A stretch of 8,033 nt of DNA, taken from the NCBI GenBank assembly GCA_045641505.1, contig JAZUHB010000079.1, forward strand, positions 1 to 8,033, in the 5' to 3' direction. The notes under the pieces are model-generated. The model saw only the letters and a program-made list of their open reading frames with translations, was not told the origin of the DNA and did not search any database. Below, piece by piece: positions 6,881 to 8,033 of this stretch. Positions within the stretch are counted from its first letter, which is position 1, and the number at the start of each line of letters is the position of its first letter. The position numbers and the translations under genes are program-made. This DNA is from JAZQNF01 sp045641505. Its GTDB lineage: Bacteria > Bacillota > Clostridia > Lachnospirales > Bianqueaceae.

Positions 6881-6908
6881 TTGACATTTCTGGAGCGTGA
6901 GGTAAAAT
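6881..6908 (+). promoter_or_regulatory. SigA-type promoter of the DUF4349 lipoprotein gene
   Basis: TTGACA (6881-6886) is a perfect -35 box and TAAAAT (6903-6908) is one base from the -10 consensus, with a 16-bp spacer. The start would be near 6915, giving a leader of about 80 bases. It is back to back with the cassette promoter. Confidence 0.75.
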
Positions 6909-6913
6909 TAATG

Positions 6914-6927
6914 CATATGATGATATG
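6914..6927. promoter_or_regulatory. Perfect short dyad CATAT-4-ATATG at the expected start of transcription
   Basis: CATAT (6914-6918) and ATATG (6923-6927) are exact inverted copies four bases apart, placed at the predicted +1 of the lipoprotein transcript. It could be an operator, but arms this short and AT-rich arise easily by chance. Confidence 0.2.
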
Positions 6928-6993
6928 TTCCGTTACCTTTTCGCTCTTTCAGCACCTATGAATATTAGACGAAAATCACAGGAGGACACTTCT

Positions 6994-7959
6994 ATGAAAA
7001 AAATGATGAAGAAATTCATGCTCGCCCTGGCGCTTCTCGCGGCGGTCAGCACCTTCTGCGCCTGCGCGAAGGGAAAGGCTGAAGCCTCGCCCAGCAGCGA
7101 GGACCTCTGGGCCAAGGAATGGGACATGGGCTTCAACTACAACAGCGGGAAGTCCGACGGCGAGAAGTACGAGTATGAGAGCGAGCGCACCGATTCCGAC
7201 CCGACCGCGCCCTCCGCGCCTACCGTGGCCGACGGCCGCAAGATCGTCCGCACCGTGGGGCTTTTGGCCGAGACGAAGGAGTTCGACGCCGTGCTGGATG
7301 AGCTCGCCGCCTCCGTCAAGGCAATGGGCGGCTATTTCGAGAACTACAGCGTGAACTCCCGCTACAACAACTCCCGCGCCGCGACGCTGGTCATCCGCAT
7401 TCCCAAGGACAAGGCGGACCTCTTCCTGGAGCAGGTGAAGGGCTCCGCGCACGTGCTCCGCAACGAGGAGCATAACACCGACGTCACCCTGGACTACACC
7501 GACACCGCCAGCCAGCTGAAGGCCCTGCGCGTCCAGGAGGAGCGGCTGCTCGAGCTCCTCGAGGAGGCCAAGAACCTGACCGAGCTCATCACCATCGAGG
7601 ACAAGCTCACCAGCGTCCGCTACCAGATCGAGCGCTACGAGTCCCGCATCCGCAGCTATGACAACCAGATCGACTACGTGACCGTCTCCATGACGCTGAA
7701 CGAGGTCGAGACCGAGACCAAGATCGACAAGCCGACCCCCGGCAGCCGCATGAGCGAGGGCTTCATGGAAAGCCTGAAGGCCGTGGGCGACTTCTTCGTG
7801 GAGCTTTGCGTTTGGTTCGTCTCCGCGCTGCCTGTCCTGCTGACGCTGGCCGCCGCCGTGGCGATCGCCGTGGTGATCGTCGTCGCCTCCGTGAAGAAGA
7901 AGCGCGCGAAGCGTGCCGCCGCCGCGAAGGCCGCCATGGCCGCCGCGGAGGAGGAGTAA
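6994..7959 (+). CDS. DUF4349-domain lipoprotein with C-terminal membrane segment
   Basis: The 321-residue product is exported and membrane-anchored; its molecular role is unknown, as for most DUF4349 proteins. MKKMMKKFMLALALLAAVSTFCAC is a lipoprotein-type signal with Cys24 as the likely lipidated residue; the lipobox (FCAC) is weak. Residues 27-80 are an acidic, low-complexity spacer. The DUF4349 region spans about 81-299: RKIVRTVGLLAETKEFDAVL, the GGYFENYSVN strand, a central coiled-coil-like stretch (about 170-222, ASQLKALRVQEERLLELLEE onward) and YVTVSMTLNE. A hydrophobic segment at about 266-299 is followed by KKKRAKR and an Ala-rich tail with an acidic end. AGGAGG at 6980-6985, eight bases before the ATG at 6994, decides the start over the in-frame ATG at 6925. 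Codon use is GC-rich like the left flank, so this gene is native, unlike its divergent neighbour. Confidence 0.9.
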   Translation: MKKMMKKFMLALALLAAVSTFCACAKGKAEASPSSEDLWAKEWDMGFNYNSGKSDGEKYEYESERTDSDPTAPSAPTVADGRKIVRTVGLLAETKEFDAVLDELAASVKAMGGYFENYSVNSRYNNSRAATLVIRIPKDKADLFLEQVKGSAHVLRNEEHNTDVTLDYTDTASQLKALRVQEERLLELLEEAKNLTELITIEDKLTSVRYQIERYESRIRSYDNQIDYVTVSMTLNEVETETKIDKPTPGSRMSEGFMESLKAVGDFFVELCVWFVSALPVLLTLAAAVAIAVVIVVASVKKKRAKRAAAAKAAMAAAEEE

Positions 7960-7987
7960 TTCCTCGGTTTGTAGAATGAAGGAGCGC

Positions 7988-8012
7988 GGCCCGAGCGGGC
8001 CCGGGCTTGTTT
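7988..8012 (+). terminator. Possible GC-rich terminator after the lipoprotein gene
   Basis: About 30 bases after the stop codon, GCCCG (7989-7993) can pair with CGGGC (8002-8006), followed by TTGTTT. An alternative hairpin GGCCC/GGGCC (7988-7992 with 7997-8001, loop GAGC) competes with it. The T-tract is broken by a G, so this is a weak candidate. The remaining bases to the window end hold nothing I can assign. Confidence 0.4.
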
Positions 8013-8033
8013 GGTTTGGGATGGGGGGTTGCT

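Larger units (their letters stand above)
4076..6905. other. AT-rich accessory segment with compositional break at both sides
   Basis: From just after the shared terminator to about the promoter of the lipoprotein gene, the DNA is visibly AT-rich, with A/T-ending codons and many TTT, AAA and ATT runs. The genes on both sides use almost only C/G-ending codons. The three genes inside share one strand and one promoter. I found no integrase, transposase, tRNA or convincing flanking direct repeat, so the edges are set by composition only. The segment probably arrived by horizontal transfer. Confidence 0.65.

Noticed and set aside
4076..6990. Flanking direct repeats or attachment sites at the cassette edges
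   Set aside because: Only about seven matching bases (ATTTCTG) recur near both edges, which is expected by chance; no integrase, transposase or tRNA gene is present.
6925..6993. Earlier in-frame ATG for the DUF4349 lipoprotein
   Set aside because: It has no ribosome binding site and would put 23 unrelated residues before a clear lipoprotein signal. AGGAGG at 6980-6985 points to 6994.
6976..7473. 165-residue minus-strand ORF antisense to the lipoprotein gene
   Set aside because: It is a GC-frame shadow of the DUF4349 gene with no domain or ribosome binding site.
1..8033. CRISPR array, tRNA, rRNA or riboswitch
   Set aside because: No regularly spaced repeats, cloverleaf with tRNA consensus bases, rRNA segments or recognisable riboswitch core were seen on either strand.

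Overview
The window looks like a GC-rich anaerobic Firmicute of the class Clostridia, probably gut-associated. The support is a one-polypeptide pyruvate:ferredoxin oxidoreductase, a SAM-methyltransferase/HslO gene pair, AGGAGG-type ribosome binding sites, SigA-type promoters and a DUF4349 lipoprotein. No 16S rRNA or other taxonomic marker is present, so the genus cannot be named.

Layout. Positions 3-2069 (+) hold the C-terminal part of nifJ/por, cut by the left window edge and closed by a clear intrinsic terminator. Positions 2163-4075 form a short operon: a consensus-like promoter, a possible 13-codon leader, a class I methyltransferase, and the redox chaperone gene hslO overlapping it by ATGA. 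It ends in a symmetric hairpin that can terminate transcription in both directions. Positions 4092-6792 (-) hold an AT-rich, differently codon-biased three-gene cassette: a small three-helix membrane protein, an overlapping small XRE/Cro-type regulator, and a 714-residue protein joining one phospholipase D-type HKD nuclease motif to a P-loop (SF3/AAA+-like) ATPase. Its promoter (TTGACA-17-TAATAT) is back to back with the promoter (TTGACA-16-TAAAAT) of a GC-rich gene at 6994-7959 (+) for a DUF4349 membrane-anchored lipoprotein. An 18-bp imperfect dyad lies between the two -35 boxes.

Interpretation. The flanks are ordinary chromosomal genes: central carbon metabolism, an oxidative-stress chaperone and an envelope protein. 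The AT-rich cassette is the accessory element. A nuclease-like domain fused to an ATPase, co-transcribed with its own regulator and a membrane protein, has the architecture expected of an antiphage or other genome-conflict module. That function is inferred from domains and context, not shown. A separate point is a Gly in the PFOR where the family has the Asp that binds Mg-thiamine diphosphate.
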